Part shown: in pieces, positions 9,504-18,355 of the stretch
Position numbering within the stretch: position 1 is the first letter of the stretch
How the letters are laid out: each line of letters opens with the position of its first letter
Assembly (NCBI RefSeq): GCF_001269885.1
Contig: NZ_LHVH01000004.1
Span: 1 to 64,000, forward strand
Source of the DNA: Pseudomonas kilonensis
GTDB taxonomy: Bacteria > Pseudomonadota > Gammaproteobacteria > Pseudomonadales > Pseudomonadaceae
Length of the DNA: 64,000 nt
Reading direction: 5' to 3'
Translations under genes and position numbers: made by a program
Notes under the pieces: generated by a model
What the model was told of the DNA's origin: nothing
What the model saw: only the letters and a program-made list of their open reading frames with translations
Database searches by the model: none

Positions 9504-11036
9504 CTACGACGAGAAGTCCCGGATCAGCCGCCATGCCTCGTCCACCGGCAACGGTTGTTTCATGCGCTGGGCCAACGCCGCCATGGCCCGGCCTTCATCA
9601 CAGGCCACCGCGGCGACAACGAGGCCGTCCTTGCCCAGCAGGGCAATAAAGGGTGGTTGCTCGGGCGTGCCCTTGAATTCCACTTCGTCCCAGTGCTCGG
9701 CGTGGCCAAGATAGTCGTAGCGTTTGCCAAAGTGATAGGTCCAGAAAAACGGCACGTCCAGGTAGTGCTCGTCGCCGCCGAGCATGTTCGCAGCGGCAAT
9801 GCGGGCCTGTTGCTGGGCCAGGCGCCAATGCTCGATACGCTGGGGCTGGCCGTTGAGGGGGAAGGTGGCGATATCACCGACAGCCCATAAGCCATCAGTC
9901 ACTCGCATGCCCGCGTCGACGGACAGTGACTGGTCCTGTTCCCGTGGCAACCCGGCAAAGGCCTCGGTGGCCGGGCGCACGCCGACGCCAATGATCACCA
10001 GGTCCGCGGCAACGCGCTGGCCGTTATCCAGCACCACGGCTTCGACCTTACCCACCCCCTCGATCTGCGCCGCTTCGCTGTCGGTGCGGTACACCACACC
10101 ATTGGCTCGATGTCTGGCCAGGATGGCCTGGCCGACGCTCTCGCCCAACTGCGCGGCGAACGGCACCGGATGCCGGGCCAGGACGGTGACGTCCAGCTCG
10201 CGCTTGCGCAGGGACGAGGCCACCTCCATGGCGATGAAACTGTCGCCGATGATCACCACCTGTTGCCCGGGCCGGACCGTGTCGAGAATCTGCCGGGCGT
10301 GGGCGATCGAACGCAGCACGAAGACTTGCGGCAAATCGATGCCCGGTAGCGCCGGCGTCTTGGGTACCCCGCCAGTGGCAATCAGCGCGGCGTCGTAGTC
10401 CAGATGCCGGCCATCGACGAGCTGGATTTGCCGAGCGTCGGGGTCCAAATGGGTGACCTCGCCATGGAGCCTTTCGATGCGTTGCTGGGTGAAATAGGTT
10501 TCATCGCGCAGCGGCGCCATCTCGTTGACCGCCATGTCGCCAGCCAATACATACTTGCTCAGCACCGTACGGTCGTAGCCGGCTTCGGCCTCGCGGTCGA
10601 TCATCAGGATTCGTCCGCCAAAACCCTTCTCGCGCAACGCCGCCGCGCAAGCCGTGCCGGCGGCACCGGCGCCGATGATGACAAACGTGCGCGGGTCATC
10701 GGCCGGTGGGACTTTATCGGTTGGCAACGGTTGATCGTCGACCCAGACGTCACCGTCCCGGACCTCGACGTGATAGCGCGCGAGGCTGTCGAGGGCCGGC
10801 GGTTCACACAGGGCGCCGTCTTCAGCGCGGAACGCGGCCTTGTGCCACGGGCAAATCAGCCTTCCATGGCACACCGCGCCCTTGGCCAGTGGTGCGCCGG
10901 CGTGCGGGCATTTGCCCTGGAAGGCGCGCACCTGATCGCCAGAGCGCAACAGTAGGATGGACGTGTCGTCGATTTTGACTTCGAGGCCGCGGTCTTCACG
11001 AACATCGGCGAAACGGGCGACTTGATGCAGAGACAT
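9504..11036 (-). CDS. Rieske [2Fe-2S] and FAD-dependent NAD(P)H oxidoreductase (AIF/ferredoxin-reductase type)
   Basis: A 510-residue protein. The N-terminal Rieske domain (about 1-105) has both cluster motifs, CPHAGAPL and CPWHKAAF (CxH...CxxH). A class-I pyridine nucleotide-disulfide-reductase fold follows: FAD motif VIIGAGAAGTACAA, a second dinucleotide fold around VVIIGDSFIAMEVASSL, and the AVGDIATFP motif that contacts FAD. This is the architecture of Rieske-fused apoptosis-inducing-factor-like reductases and ferredoxin/rubredoxin reductases. The electron acceptor cannot be told. I prefer the ATG at 11036 to that at 11042, because CGGAGA then sits at normal spacing. It stands alone, convergent with pgaD and divergent from the PEBP gene. 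Confidence 0.88.
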   Translation of the reverse strand: MSLHQVARFADVREDRGLEVKIDDTSILLLRSGDQVRAFQGKCPHAGAPLAKGAVCHGRLICPWHKAAFRAEDGALCEPPALDSLARYHVEVRDGDVWVDDQPLPTDKVPPADDPRTFVIIGAGAAGTACAAALREKGFGGRILMIDREAEAGYDRTVLSKYVLAGDMAVNEMAPLRDETYFTQQRIERLHGEVTHLDPDARQIQLVDGRHLDYDAALIATGGVPKTPALPGIDLPQVFVLRSIAHARQILDTVRPGQQVVIIGDSFIAMEVASSLRKRELDVTVLARHPVPFAAQLGESVGQAILARHRANGVVYRTDSEAAQIEGVGKVEAVVLDNGQRVAADLVIIGVGVRPATEAFAGLPREQDQSLSVDAGMRVTDGLWAVGDIATFPLNGQPQRIEHWRLAQQQARIAAANMLGGDEHYLDVPFFWTYHFGKRYDYLGHAEHWDEVEFKGTPEQPPFIALLGKDGLVVAAVACDEGRAMAALAQRMKQPLPVDEAWRLIRDFSS

Positions 11037-11175
11037 GGTCATTCTCCGGCAGGCGTTTCTCTTTGGATTCGCAGGACCGGAACGAGTTTCAGCGTAATTG
11101 TCACTGCACCCTTGGCGAAGCTGCGGCTATAGTTTGCAAGCCGTCCATGGCCTGACACGCACAAGGTGCCCCGGT

Positions 11176-11736
11176 ATGACCCGATTGAACCCTCTCACCC
11201 CTTGGCTGGCGGCTGTCGCCCTGGTGCTGTGTGCACAAGGGGCTGCCCAGGCCGAGGAGCGTTTTACCCTCAGCATCCCCGGTGTGTCGGACGACCGCCT
11301 CTTCACGGCGGCGGCAGCCAGTGATGCCAACACCTGTGGTGGCAAGAACATTTCTCCGGCCCTGAGCTGGAACGCCGGCCCGCCCGGCACCCTCAGCTAC
11401 GCCATCGTCATGTTGGACCCGGACGGTCAAAGGGGCCAAGGTGTCGACCACTGGGTCCACTACGGTATCAAGGCCACCACGCGGCAGATTCCGACGGGCG
11501 CCGGCACCAAGTCCTCGTTGGAAGGCATGAGCGGTATCAACAGCAAGAACACCCACGGCTACATCGGCCCTTGCCCGCCTGTCGGCGACAGCGCTCACCA
11601 CTACCTGATCCAGCTTTTCGCTCTGGACCTGCCGCCGGAAGCCCTGCCCGCCGACCTCACTCGCGCCCAACTGATGGAAAAAATCAAAGGTCACGTCCTG
11701 CGCAACAGCAGCGTAGTGCGCCGCTACCACCGCTGA
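11176..11736 (+). CDS. Secreted YbhB/YbcL (PEBP, Raf-kinase-inhibitor-like) protein
   Basis: A 186-residue protein with a signal peptide (MTRLNPLTPWLAAVALVLCA, probable cut after AQA). The phosphatidylethanolamine-binding-protein fold is shown by LSWNAGPPGTLSYAIVMLD, then DHWVHYGI and GYIGPCPP (the conserved GxxGPxPP pocket strand). Bacterial members bind small ligands or inhibit proteases, but the role is generally unknown. Start at 11176: AAGGTG lies about 8 bases upstream and the signal peptide begins at once. The frame is open upstream to 11098 without a better start. Confidence 0.88.
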   Translation: MTRLNPLTPWLAAVALVLCAQGAAQAEERFTLSIPGVSDDRLFTAAAASDANTCGGKNISPALSWNAGPPGTLSYAIVMLDPDGQRGQGVDHWVHYGIKATTRQIPTGAGTKSSLEGMSGINSKNTHGYIGPCPPVGDSAHHYLIQLFALDLPPEALPADLTRAQLMEKIKGHVLRNSSVVRRYHR

Positions 11737-11892
11737 CTCGAACAGCACAAAACCCCTATGGCCAGGGAGCTTGCTCCCGCTGGGCTGCGAAGCAGCTCCC
11801 CACAGTAGCGCTGACGCCCCGACACAAAATTGGCATCACACGCCAAAAGCGAGCACTATCGAGCTCCTGTTCACTCATGCCGGAGGATGGCG

Positions 11893-12066
11893 ATGACGCA
11901 GAAACCCGACGGCATCGCCCGCCTCCTGAACTGCCCCACCAAGGGCGACGAGATACGCCGGGCCATCGCCCAGAGCCGCAAGGATTTCCTGCCTGTCGAC
12001 GAGGCCGAAGACGCCGAGCCAGGCCAGCCACCGGTTCAACCGGTGGACCATGATCGCGACGACTGA
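11893..12066 (+). CDS. Small acidic hypothetical protein (57 aa)
   Basis: Short frame starting MTQKPDGIARLLNC, with GGAGG at a good distance from the ATG at 11893 (the ATG at 11887 overlaps the ribosome site). The C-terminal third is Asp/Glu/Pro-rich and looks disordered (DEAEDAEPGQPP). No membrane segment and no recognised family. It precedes the MHS transporter by 39 bases on the same strand. A real gene is likely from the strong ribosome site and the codon use. Confidence 0.6.
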   Translation: MTQKPDGIARLLNCPTKGDEIRRAIAQSRKDFLPVDEAEDAEPGQPPVQPVDHDRDD

Positions 12067-12105
12067 GCCGTCGCCCTCTCTCAAACTTATTGTTCAACTC
12101 TGCCT

Positions 12106-13419
12106 ATGACTGCCACCCCTGTTCTACCCGGTGACCGATTCAGCCGATCCGATTACAAGACCCTGGGCCTGGCCGCCTTGGGAGGCGCGCTGGAGATCTA
12201 CGATTTCATCATCTTCGTCTTCTTTGCCCTGACCCTCAGCCAGTTGTTCTTCCCGCCGGAAATGCCCGATTGGCTGCGCTTGCTGCAAAGCTTCGGGATT
12301 TTCGCCACCGGCTACCTGGCCCGGCCCCTGGGCGGCATTCTCATGGCGCACTTCGCCGATCGCCTGGGGCGCAAGCGGGTGTTCAGCCTGAGCATCCTGA
12401 TGATGGCCTTGCCGTGCCTGCTCATCGGCGTGATGCCGACCTACGCGCAAATCGGTTATTTCGCGCCGTTGTTGCTGCTGGCGCTGCGCATCCTGCAGGG
12501 CGCGGCGGTGGGCGGTGAGGTGCCCAGCGCCTGGGTGTTCGTGGCCGAACATGCTCCGCTGCATCATCGTGGCTATGCCCTGGGTTTCCTCCAGGCCGGC
12601 CTGACCTTCGGCTACTTGCTGGGCGCCTTGACCGCAACGGCGCTGGCGCGGATCTACACGCCGGAAGAGATTCTCGATTACGCCTGGCGCCTGCCGTTCC
12701 TGCTGGGAGGCGTCTTTGGCGTGATCGGTGTCTGGTTGCGTCGCTGGCTGAGCGAAACGCCGATCTTCATGGCCCTGCAAGCCAATCGCGAAGGCGCTGC
12801 GGAACTGCCGTTGCGCACGGTCCTGCGCGACCACCGCCAGGCGTTGCTGCCCGCCGCCATCCTGACCTGCGTGCTGACCTCTGCCGTGGTGGTGTTCGTG
12901 GTCATCACCCCGACCGTGATGCAGAAAAGCTTCGGCATGACCCCCAGCCACACCTTCGCCCTGAGCAGCCTGGGCATCGTCTTCCTGAACATCGGCTGCG
13001 TCCTGGCTGGGCTCATCGTCGACCGCATCGGCGCCTGGCGCACCGTCATGCTCTACAGCCTGCTGCTGCCCCTGGGCATCGCCGTGCTCTACGCCAGCCT
13101 GATCAGCGGCAGCGCCTGGCTGGGCCTGGCCTACGCCGTGGCCGGGCTGAGTTGCGGTGTGGTTGGTGCGGTGCCGTCGGTGATGGTCAGCCTGTTCCCG
13201 CCGAAGATCCGCGTGTCCGGCATCTCGCTCACCTACAACATCGCCTATGCGCTATGGGCCAGCATGACCCCGTTGATGCTGATTGCGCTGGTGCCGTGGA
13301 GCCCATGGGTGTGCGTGGCCTATTGCGGTGTGATGGGCGCGGTGGGCGTGGCTGCGGCGGCGTATTTTCCCGGGCGGCATGGGAAGGCTGCGCAGCCGTC
13401 ATTGGCCTGTGAATCCTGA
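12106..13419 (+). CDS. MFS transporter, metabolite:H+ symporter (MHS) type
   Basis: A 437-residue inner-membrane protein with 12 predicted TM helices. MHS features seen are the opening GGALEIYDFIIFVFFA, GYLARPLGG, the loop 2-3 motif FADRLGRKRVFSLSI (MFS signature GxxxDRxGRR/K), and ILQGAAVGGEVPSAWVFVAEHA in TM4-5. Relatives carry citrate, alpha-ketoglutarate, proline/betaine or shikimate; the acid-binding TM1 ending in EIYDF suits an organic acid, but the substrate is not certain. It is convergent with a LysR remnant, which may once have controlled it. Confidence 0.88.
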   Translation: MTATPVLPGDRFSRSDYKTLGLAALGGALEIYDFIIFVFFALTLSQLFFPPEMPDWLRLLQSFGIFATGYLARPLGGILMAHFADRLGRKRVFSLSILMMALPCLLIGVMPTYAQIGYFAPLLLLALRILQGAAVGGEVPSAWVFVAEHAPLHHRGYALGFLQAGLTFGYLLGALTATALARIYTPEEILDYAWRLPFLLGGVFGVIGVWLRRWLSETPIFMALQANREGAAELPLRTVLRDHRQALLPAAILTCVLTSAVVVFVVITPTVMQKSFGMTPSHTFALSSLGIVFLNIGCVLAGLIVDRIGAWRTVMLYSLLLPLGIAVLYASLISGSAWLGLAYAVAGLSCGVVGAVPSVMVSLFPPKIRVSGISLTYNIAYALWASMTPLMLIALVPWSPWVCVAYCGVMGAVGVAAAAYFPGRHGKAAQPSLACES

Positions 13420-13428
13420 TCCGGCTGT

Positions 13429-13769
13429 TCAAAGACGCTCGCGCAAAAAATCCACAAAGGCCCGGGTTCGTGCCGAGCGGCGTCGGTCCTGACTGAACAC
13501 GGCGCTGATGGGCAGCGCCGGCGGCTGGTAATCGGCAAGCACGGTGCAGACGGTTCCCTGGCGAACATCGGCCGCGAACAACCACTGCGGTGACAGCGAA
13601 ACGCCCAGCCCCGACAGCACCATTTCCCGAATCGCCTCGCTGCTGTTGCAGGTGACGTTGCCCTTGATCGTTACGCTGTGCTGTCGGCCATCCTGGTCGG
13701 GCTGTCGCCGAGGGAAATCGCTACCAGCCGCACGAACACCAGAATCGCATCGAGCGAATCCTTGAGCAC
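13429..13769 (-). pseudogene. LysR-type regulator remnant with internal deletion
   Basis: The 3' part (13429 to about 13690) reads in one minus frame as the end of a LysR effector domain: DGRQHSVTIKGNVTCNSSEA, then IREMVLSGLGVSLSPQWLFA and FSQDRRRSARTRAFVDFL. Just upstream (about 13725-13769), a different frame reads DSLDAILVFVRLV, the usual first residues of a LysR HTH. About 190 codons are thus missing and the two ends are joined out of frame. Only a short C-terminal piece could still be translated, so it is very probably non-functional. Confidence 0.75.
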
Positions 13770-13782
13770 TGAAAGGACATTA

Positions 13783-13806
13783 CCTGGCCACCCCATGGTG
13801 GCCAGG
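13783..13806 (-). terminator. Hairpin after the DUF799 gene
   Basis: CCTGGCCACC and GGTGGCCAGG are perfect 10-base arms around CCAT, 19 bases past the stop of the DUF799 gene. There is no strong U tract, so it may act as a 3' stabilising hairpin or weak terminator for the lipoprotein operon. Confidence 0.55.
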
Positions 13807-13824
13807 CGGTTTATCGCAGATAGA

Positions 13825-14478
13825 TCAATCCGAACCATATTTTGGCGAACGCGGCCCGTACAGGATCCCGGTGCGCTGACCCGCCGACAGCAGACGCGCA
13901 CTGGTAATACCGGCAATCGGGTGGCCAGCGTCAGTGGAACTGTTGATGATTTGCTTGACCGCCGCAGTGATCAGCATACCAACCAGCCCGCCACCGCTGT
14001 TGTTTCCGCCCTCTTCACTGGAGGCGCGAGCCGAGCCGGTCCACAGGGTGATGCCTGTGCGCAGGTCCACCAGCTTGGCCGAAGCGGTGACCGCCGTTTC
14101 ACTGGAGATCAGCATGTAGCGGGTGCCGTACTCCGTGATAGTGATGTACAACGCCGCGTCGGCGCCGAAAATCTCATGCAGTTTGGCCGGAGCCACGCCT
14201 TGGATGTCATTTGCCGTCGTCAGGCCATTCTGGCGGAAGGTTTCGTCCACCAGTGCAATCGGTAACACGTAGTAGCCGGCTTCGGCCAACGGGTAAGTGA
14301 CTTGAGAGACGAGACTGTAGGACGCTTGCACCTCAGGTGATTCATTGATCGGCGGCAACACCAGGATCGACTTGGGTCGTGCCTGCTTGAAGGCCGAATA
14401 GTCAACGGTCTTGGGGGCGGCACAGCCGCCCAGCAACGCCAGGGCCAGCAGGGCGCCCGTCAGTTTCAAAAGGCTCAT
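13825..14478 (-). CDS. DUF799 (GNA1162-type) lipoprotein
   Basis: A 217-residue lipoprotein: signal peptide with lipobox LLGGC (Cys 19). The body shows SILVLPPINESPEV, ADAALYITITEYGT and a C-terminal Gly-rich, mildly hydrophobic stretch (GGGLVGMLITAAVK). This matches the DUF799 family, which includes the surface lipoprotein GNA1162 of Neisseria, with a fold like the TolB/CsgG periplasmic domain. It is the third gene of a CsgG-DUF4810-DUF799 operon and overlaps the preceding gene by 4 bases. The three probably form one outer-membrane complex of unknown cargo. Confidence 0.87.
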   Translation of the reverse strand: MSLLKLTGALLALALLGGCAAPKTVDYSAFKQARPKSILVLPPINESPEVQASYSLVSQVTYPLAEAGYYVLPIALVDETFRQNGLTTANDIQGVAPAKLHEIFGADAALYITITEYGTRYMLISSETAVTASAKLVDLRTGITLWTGSARASSEEGGNNSGGGLVGMLITAAVKQIINSSTDAGHPIAGITSARLLSAGQRTGILYGPRSPKYGSD

Positions 14479-14834
14479 TTGACGTCTCCGGTCTTGGCGT
14501 TCTTGAGCAGCATGTCCATGTATGCGGCAGACTCAGGGAACAGCGCCTTCTCGGTGCGTAACTCCTGCACCATCTGGTCATCCTTGCCCATGCTCAGGTA
14601 CAGCATGCCCAAGTGGGCGTGGTAACCCGGCGGCGCTTTTCGGCCACTGGCGTTGATCTTTTGCAGGTCCCGCTCCAATGCTTCGACCTGGGCTTCCTTG
14701 GGCTCACCCTTGAAATATTCGTAGACCTGCGGCTGATAGCTTTCCCATTGATACAAACCCTGAGGCGCCGTCTGGCACCCGGCGACCGTCGCGACTGCTG
14801 TCAGCATCAGCGCCAACTTCACTACCTTATTCAT
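14475..14834 (-). CDS. DUF4810 lipoprotein
   Basis: A 119-residue lipoprotein with signal peptide and lipobox TVAGC (Cys 20). It has the family features LYQWESYQPQVYEYFK near the N-terminus and PPGYHAHLGMLYLSMG, which resembles a single TPR. It lies between the CsgG-like and DUF799 genes, 29 bases after the first and overlapping the second, so the three are co-expressed. The family occurs almost only in this triad. Confidence 0.87.
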   Translation of the reverse strand: MNKVVKLALMLTAVATVAGCQTAPQGLYQWESYQPQVYEYFKGEPKEAQVEALERDLQKINASGRKAPPGYHAHLGMLYLSMGKDDQMVQELRTEKALFPESAAYMDMLLKNAKTGDVK

Positions 14835-14863
14835 CCGTGTACAGCTCCTTGGGTACGGGTTAT

Positions 14864-15544
14864 TCAGTTGCGCGGGTTCCAGGCGCCGGCATTGATGCCA
14901 TCCACCAGGCGGTTGATCGCTTCGCGCATGGCCAGGTCCAGGACTTTGCCATTGAGGGTGGAGTCGTAGCTGGCGGTGCCGCCGAAACCAATGACTTCAC
15001 GGTTGGACAAGGCGTATTCACCGGCGCCCTGAGTGGAATACACCACTTCGGAAGTGCTGATGTTGACCACGTTCAGGTTGACCTTGGCGTAGGCCACCTG
15101 GGTCTTGCCGCGACCGAGGATGCCGAACAACTGGCGGTCGCCGGTCTCTTTGCGGCCGAACTCGGTCACATCGCCGGTCACTACGTAGTCAGCGCCCTTG
15201 AGCTTCTGAGCTGTACCCTTGATCGCGGCTTCCTGGGAGATCTCACTCATGTTGTCGCGGTCCAACACGCTGAAGCGGTTGGTCTGCTGCAGGTGAGTGA
15301 TCAAGATAGTCTTGGCCTGACCACCAAGACGATCAACGCCGTCGGAAAAGATCCCGCGCATGTAACTGGAGCGGTTATCGAACTTGCCCACGGCGATCGG
15401 TACGCGCTGGCCGGCATAGGCAATACTGGCGCTGGCGACTTTTTCCACCGGCAGTGCCCGGGAGCTTTCCGAGGCACAACCGGCCATGGTCAGCAGCGCT
15501 GCGGCGATCAGGCCCGACAGCAGGATGGGGGACGGTAGTTTCAC
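14864..15544 (-). CDS. CsgG/HfaB-family outer-membrane lipoprotein
   Basis: A 226-residue lipoprotein with GTG start (MKLPSPILLSGLIAAALL) and lipobox TMAGC (Cys 22). The CsgG fold is visible from VPIAVGKFDNRSSY, the RFSVLDRDNMSEI segment, GADYVVTGDVTEFG and the C-terminal helix VLDLAMREAINRLVDGI. CsgG proteins build a secretion channel for curli subunits, but here there are no curli genes; instead DUF4810 and DUF799 follow. The GTG at 15544 has CAGGAG seven bases upstream, whereas the longer reading to 15670 lacks a signal peptide at its start. Confidence 0.88.
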   Translation of the reverse strand: MKLPSPILLSGLIAAALLTMAGCASESSRALPVEKVASASIAYAGQRVPIAVGKFDNRSSYMRGIFSDGVDRLGGQAKTILITHLQQTNRFSVLDRDNMSEISQEAAIKGTAQKLKGADYVVTGDVTEFGRKETGDRQLFGILGRGKTQVAYAKVNLNVVNISTSEVVYSTQGAGEYALSNREVIGFGGTASYDSTLNGKVLDLAMREAINRLVDGINAGAWNPRN

Positions 15545-15897
15545 GTGATGCTCCTGAAGTGAAGAGTCAACAAATTGCAGCAGGTATGCAGGAAAGAATG
15601 CTGAGGTCGTCCTTGAAGACGTGATAGCACAATGGCGGCGGCATTTTACGAGGTTCATATCGCTTCTCAAACTGTTTTCGCTTCAGCAAGGTTTGCCGCA
15701 ACTGACTTGTCCCGGCAACATCCGTTCTTGAAAGTCCGGGTTTTAGCGATGCCACCCTCAAGGCCATAGAGTTCCGCTTCCTGGATATCGCAGGGGGGCC
15801 GAGCGCATGCCGTAAGGCCAGACAACTTGAGCGCTCATTCAAACCCCGTAGAATGCAGCCGCCACTATGCCGCTACCTCTCAAGGACGAATTCAAAC
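15545..15897. other. Divergent promoter region between two lipoprotein genes
   Basis: 353 bases without a convincing gene. A minus-strand open frame at 15567-15842 is basic, has no family features and overlaps the region expected to hold both promoters. The stretch probably carries the outward promoters of the CsgG-like operon (minus) and the lipoprotein at 15898 (plus), but I see no operator with confidence. Confidence 0.5.
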
Positions 15898-16479
15898 ATG
15901 CGAGTTTTTACCCTGTTGCTGGCCCTCTGTCTTATGGCAGGTTGCGCTTCGAAGCCCGATTACTACATTTCCCCTGCGCCGGTGGCGATCCCTGAGACCG
16001 CCACCTATTGGATCGACACGTTCAACGTTGAAGTCGTCGGCAAAAACGAACGCTTCCTGCCCGACGAAAAAGTTCGCGACCAGTTGCACACCGACCTGAT
16101 CGTCCGTCTGCTCGACGGCAATCGTTATGCCTCCAGCAAGGAAACCGCTGACTATCTGCTGGACGTCAACGCCGTCTATGCGCGCCGGATTCAAGACACC
16201 CAAGGTGGTCTCATGAACAAGATCGTTGCCGACGGTACGTATCTGGCCAGTGTCGATTTCAATTATCAGGTCAAGGTGAAGAAGGCCGGTGTCGAAGTGC
16301 TGCACTTTGCCCAGGCCCGCCAGGGGCTGATGCCGGGAGGGGCGGTCGGGCAACTTGAGGCCATGAGAGGCATTGCGGGCGCCCTGACGAACAGAGGCAA
16401 TTCTGATGTCGAAGACTATTACACCGGTCATTTGAGCGGATTCATCGACGACGACCTGCGGGGCATTCCGTCCCGCTAA
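15898..16479 (+). CDS. Lipoprotein of unknown function
   Basis: A 193-residue lipoprotein: MRVFTLLLALCLMAGC, lipobox LMAGC with Cys 16. The mature part has a beta-rich pattern (YWIDTFNVEVVGKN, YLASVDFNYQVKVKKAGVEV) and no enzyme motif. It is divergent from the CsgG-like triad. Its pattern of a small lipoprotein that processes a per-cell level value (VRLLDGNRYASSKETADYLLDV) resembles TolB/CsgG-type accessory lipoproteins, so it may work with the triad; that is inference. AAGGA lies before the ATG. Confidence 0.75.
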   Translation: MRVFTLLLALCLMAGCASKPDYYISPAPVAIPETATYWIDTFNVEVVGKNERFLPDEKVRDQLHTDLIVRLLDGNRYASSKETADYLLDVNAVYARRIQDTQGGLMNKIVADGTYLASVDFNYQVKVKKAGVEVLHFAQARQGLMPGGAVGQLEAMRGIAGALTNRGNSDVEDYYTGHLSGFIDDDLRGIPSR

Positions 16480-16541
16480 CAATGCCTGCTGCAACGGGCT
16501 GGCGATTGGTCCGATCGCGGTAACGGCCTGGCCACTTTGGG

Positions 16542-16566
16542 GGTGGCCAGCGCGGTTTTTTTCAGC
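16542..16566 (+). terminator. Terminator-like hairpin after the lipoprotein gene
   Basis: GGCCACTTTGGGGGTGGCC starts at about 16528 and is followed, after AGCGCGG, by TTTTTTTTC. The T run is clear but the stem is separated from it by a few bases, so strength is uncertain. Confidence 0.5.
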
Positions 16567-16656
16567 GCGCCAAAAAAATTCCTGGTCGTTAACCCGAATC
16601 TCGTGTGCCTTGCGTCTGAGCTTGTGTACGAATCATTCATTCACGAGGTTCAGCCC

Positions 16657-18330
16657 ATGTCCCGTCCACTTCTCTTTATGCGTCCTGCTGCCCAGGGCTT
16701 CGCCGTGACTTTGCTGGTGGCGTTGGCCGGTTGTGGGTTGTCTTCCCGAGAGGCTGCCAAGCAGTCCGAACCGGTGGCCGTGGCGCCCAGCGTTGTGCCG
16801 CAAGGCGAGATCGCCGAAGTGCGTCAGTCGACGGTCAAGCGCATGCTCATGAAGCCGGCAGCGATGCCCGCCCCCAGTGTGGCGAACGATGCCATCGCCG
16901 GGGGGTACCGTGCCGAGCCGCGTGAACAGTACGAAAAACTGCCGGACAACCCGATTCACAGCGTGGCCGAAACGCCGGTCTCGACCTTCAGCGTGGATGT
17001 CGATACCGGCAGCTATGCCAATGTGCGACGTTTGCTCAATCAAGGCAGCCTGCCCCCCGAAGGTGCCGTGCGGCTGGAGGAAATGGTCAATTATTTTTCG
17101 TATAGCTATGCCCTGCCTACCGACGGTTCACCCTTTGGCGTGACCACCGAAGTGGCCCCGTCACCGTGGAACCCCCACACCCGCTTGCTGCGCATCGGCA
17201 TCAAGGCCAGCGACCGCGCCGTGGCGGATCTGGCGCCGGCCAACCTGGTCTTCCTGGTGGACGTTTCCGGCTCCATGGATCGTCGCGAAGGGCTGCCGCT
17301 GGTCAAGAGCACGCTGAAACTGCTGGTGGATCAATTGCGTGACCAGGACCGGGTGTCCCTGGTGGTCTATGCCGGTGAGTCCCGGGTGGTGCTCAAGCCC
17401 ACCTCGGGGCGCGACAAGGTGACCATCCGCAATGCCATCGATCAACTCGACGCCGGTGGTTCCACCGCGGGCGCCTCGGGTATCGAACTGGCCTACCAGA
17501 TGGCCCGGGAGAGCTTCATCGACAAAGGCATCAACCGCATCCTGCTGGCCACCGATGGCGACTTCAACGTCGGTGTCAGTGATTTCGACAGCCTCAAGCA
17601 GATGGCGGTGGACCAGCGCAAAAGCGGCGTCTCGCTGACGACGCTGGGCTTCGGTGTGGATAACTACAACGAACACCTGATGGAGCAATTGGCCGATGCT
17701 GGTGACGGTAACTACGCCTACATCGACAACCTGCTCGAGGCGCGCAAAGTCTTGGTCGATCAGCTCAGCTCCACCCTGGCGGTGGTGGCGCGGGATGTGA
17801 AGTTGCAGGTGGAGTTCAACCCCGCCCAGGTCAGTGAGTATCGCCTGCTCGGTTATGAGAATCGCGCGTTGAAGCGTGAGGATTTCAACAACGACAAGGT
17901 CGACGCGGGCGAGATCGGTGCCGGGCATACGGTGACGGCCTTGTATGAAATTGTCCCGAAGGGCCAGCCAGGCTGGTTGGAGCCGCTGCGCTATGCCAGC
18001 ACGCCCCAGTCGGAGGGTAAGTCAGGCGAATTGGCGATGCTGCGCGTACGCTACAAACCTGCTGAGGGCGGTAGCAGTCGATTGATCGAGCATCCGATTG
18101 CGGGCGTGCAGGACGAACACAAGGCCAGCGATGACCTGCGTTTCTCGGCCGCCGTGGCGGCCTTCGCCCAGCAGCTCAAGGGGGATGGGCGCTACACTGG
18201 GACGATGAGCTTGAAGGACACCGCGCAATTGGCCCGCTCGGCCCGCGGTGAAGACCCGTTTGGGCTGCGTGCCGAGTTTGTGCAGTTGGTGGAGCTGGCC
18301 CAGAGCCTCGAGCCTGCGGCCAAGCGCTGA
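16657..18330 (+). CDS. YfbK-like von Willebrand factor A lipoprotein
   Basis: A 557-residue protein. A signal peptide with VALAGC lipobox is followed by a low-complexity stretch. The N-terminal vWA-associated domain begins NPIHSVAETPVSTFSVDVD. The vWA domain (about 205-385) has a full MIDAS site: DVSGSMD (DxSxS), a downstream Thr/Ser loop (STAGASGIELA) and ATDGDFNVG. The YfbK-type C-terminal domain ends the protein. vWA domains bind metal and partner proteins. The ECF sigma factor and its partner follow 171 bases downstream past a long hairpin. In pseudomonads this arrangement suggests an envelope-stress or surface-signalling module, not proven. Start at 16657 has GAGG upstream. Confidence 0.88.
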   Translation: MSRPLLFMRPAAQGFAVTLLVALAGCGLSSREAAKQSEPVAVAPSVVPQGEIAEVRQSTVKRMLMKPAAMPAPSVANDAIAGGYRAEPREQYEKLPDNPIHSVAETPVSTFSVDVDTGSYANVRRLLNQGSLPPEGAVRLEEMVNYFSYSYALPTDGSPFGVTTEVAPSPWNPHTRLLRIGIKASDRAVADLAPANLVFLVDVSGSMDRREGLPLVKSTLKLLVDQLRDQDRVSLVVYAGESRVVLKPTSGRDKVTIRNAIDQLDAGGSTAGASGIELAYQMARESFIDKGINRILLATDGDFNVGVSDFDSLKQMAVDQRKSGVSLTTLGFGVDNYNEHLMEQLADAGDGNYAYIDNLLEARKVLVDQLSSTLAVVARDVKLQVEFNPAQVSEYRLLGYENRALKREDFNNDKVDAGEIGAGHTVTALYEIVPKGQPGWLEPLRYASTPQSEGKSGELAMLRVRYKPAEGGSSRLIEHPIAGVQDEHKASDDLRFSAAVAAFAQQLKGDGRYTGTMSLKDTAQLARSARGEDPFGLRAEFVQLVELAQSLEPAAKR

Positions 18331-18355
18331 TCCCGAGCACAACGGGGATCAAAAA

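Noticed and set aside
14864..15544. CsgG-like gene as part of a curli operon
   Set aside because: No CsgA, B, E or F partner is present; the neighbours are DUF4810 and DUF799, a different known association.
15567..15842. 91-aa minus-strand frame between the lipoprotein genes
   Set aside because: No family, basic composition, no ribosome site, and it covers the promoter region of both flanking genes.
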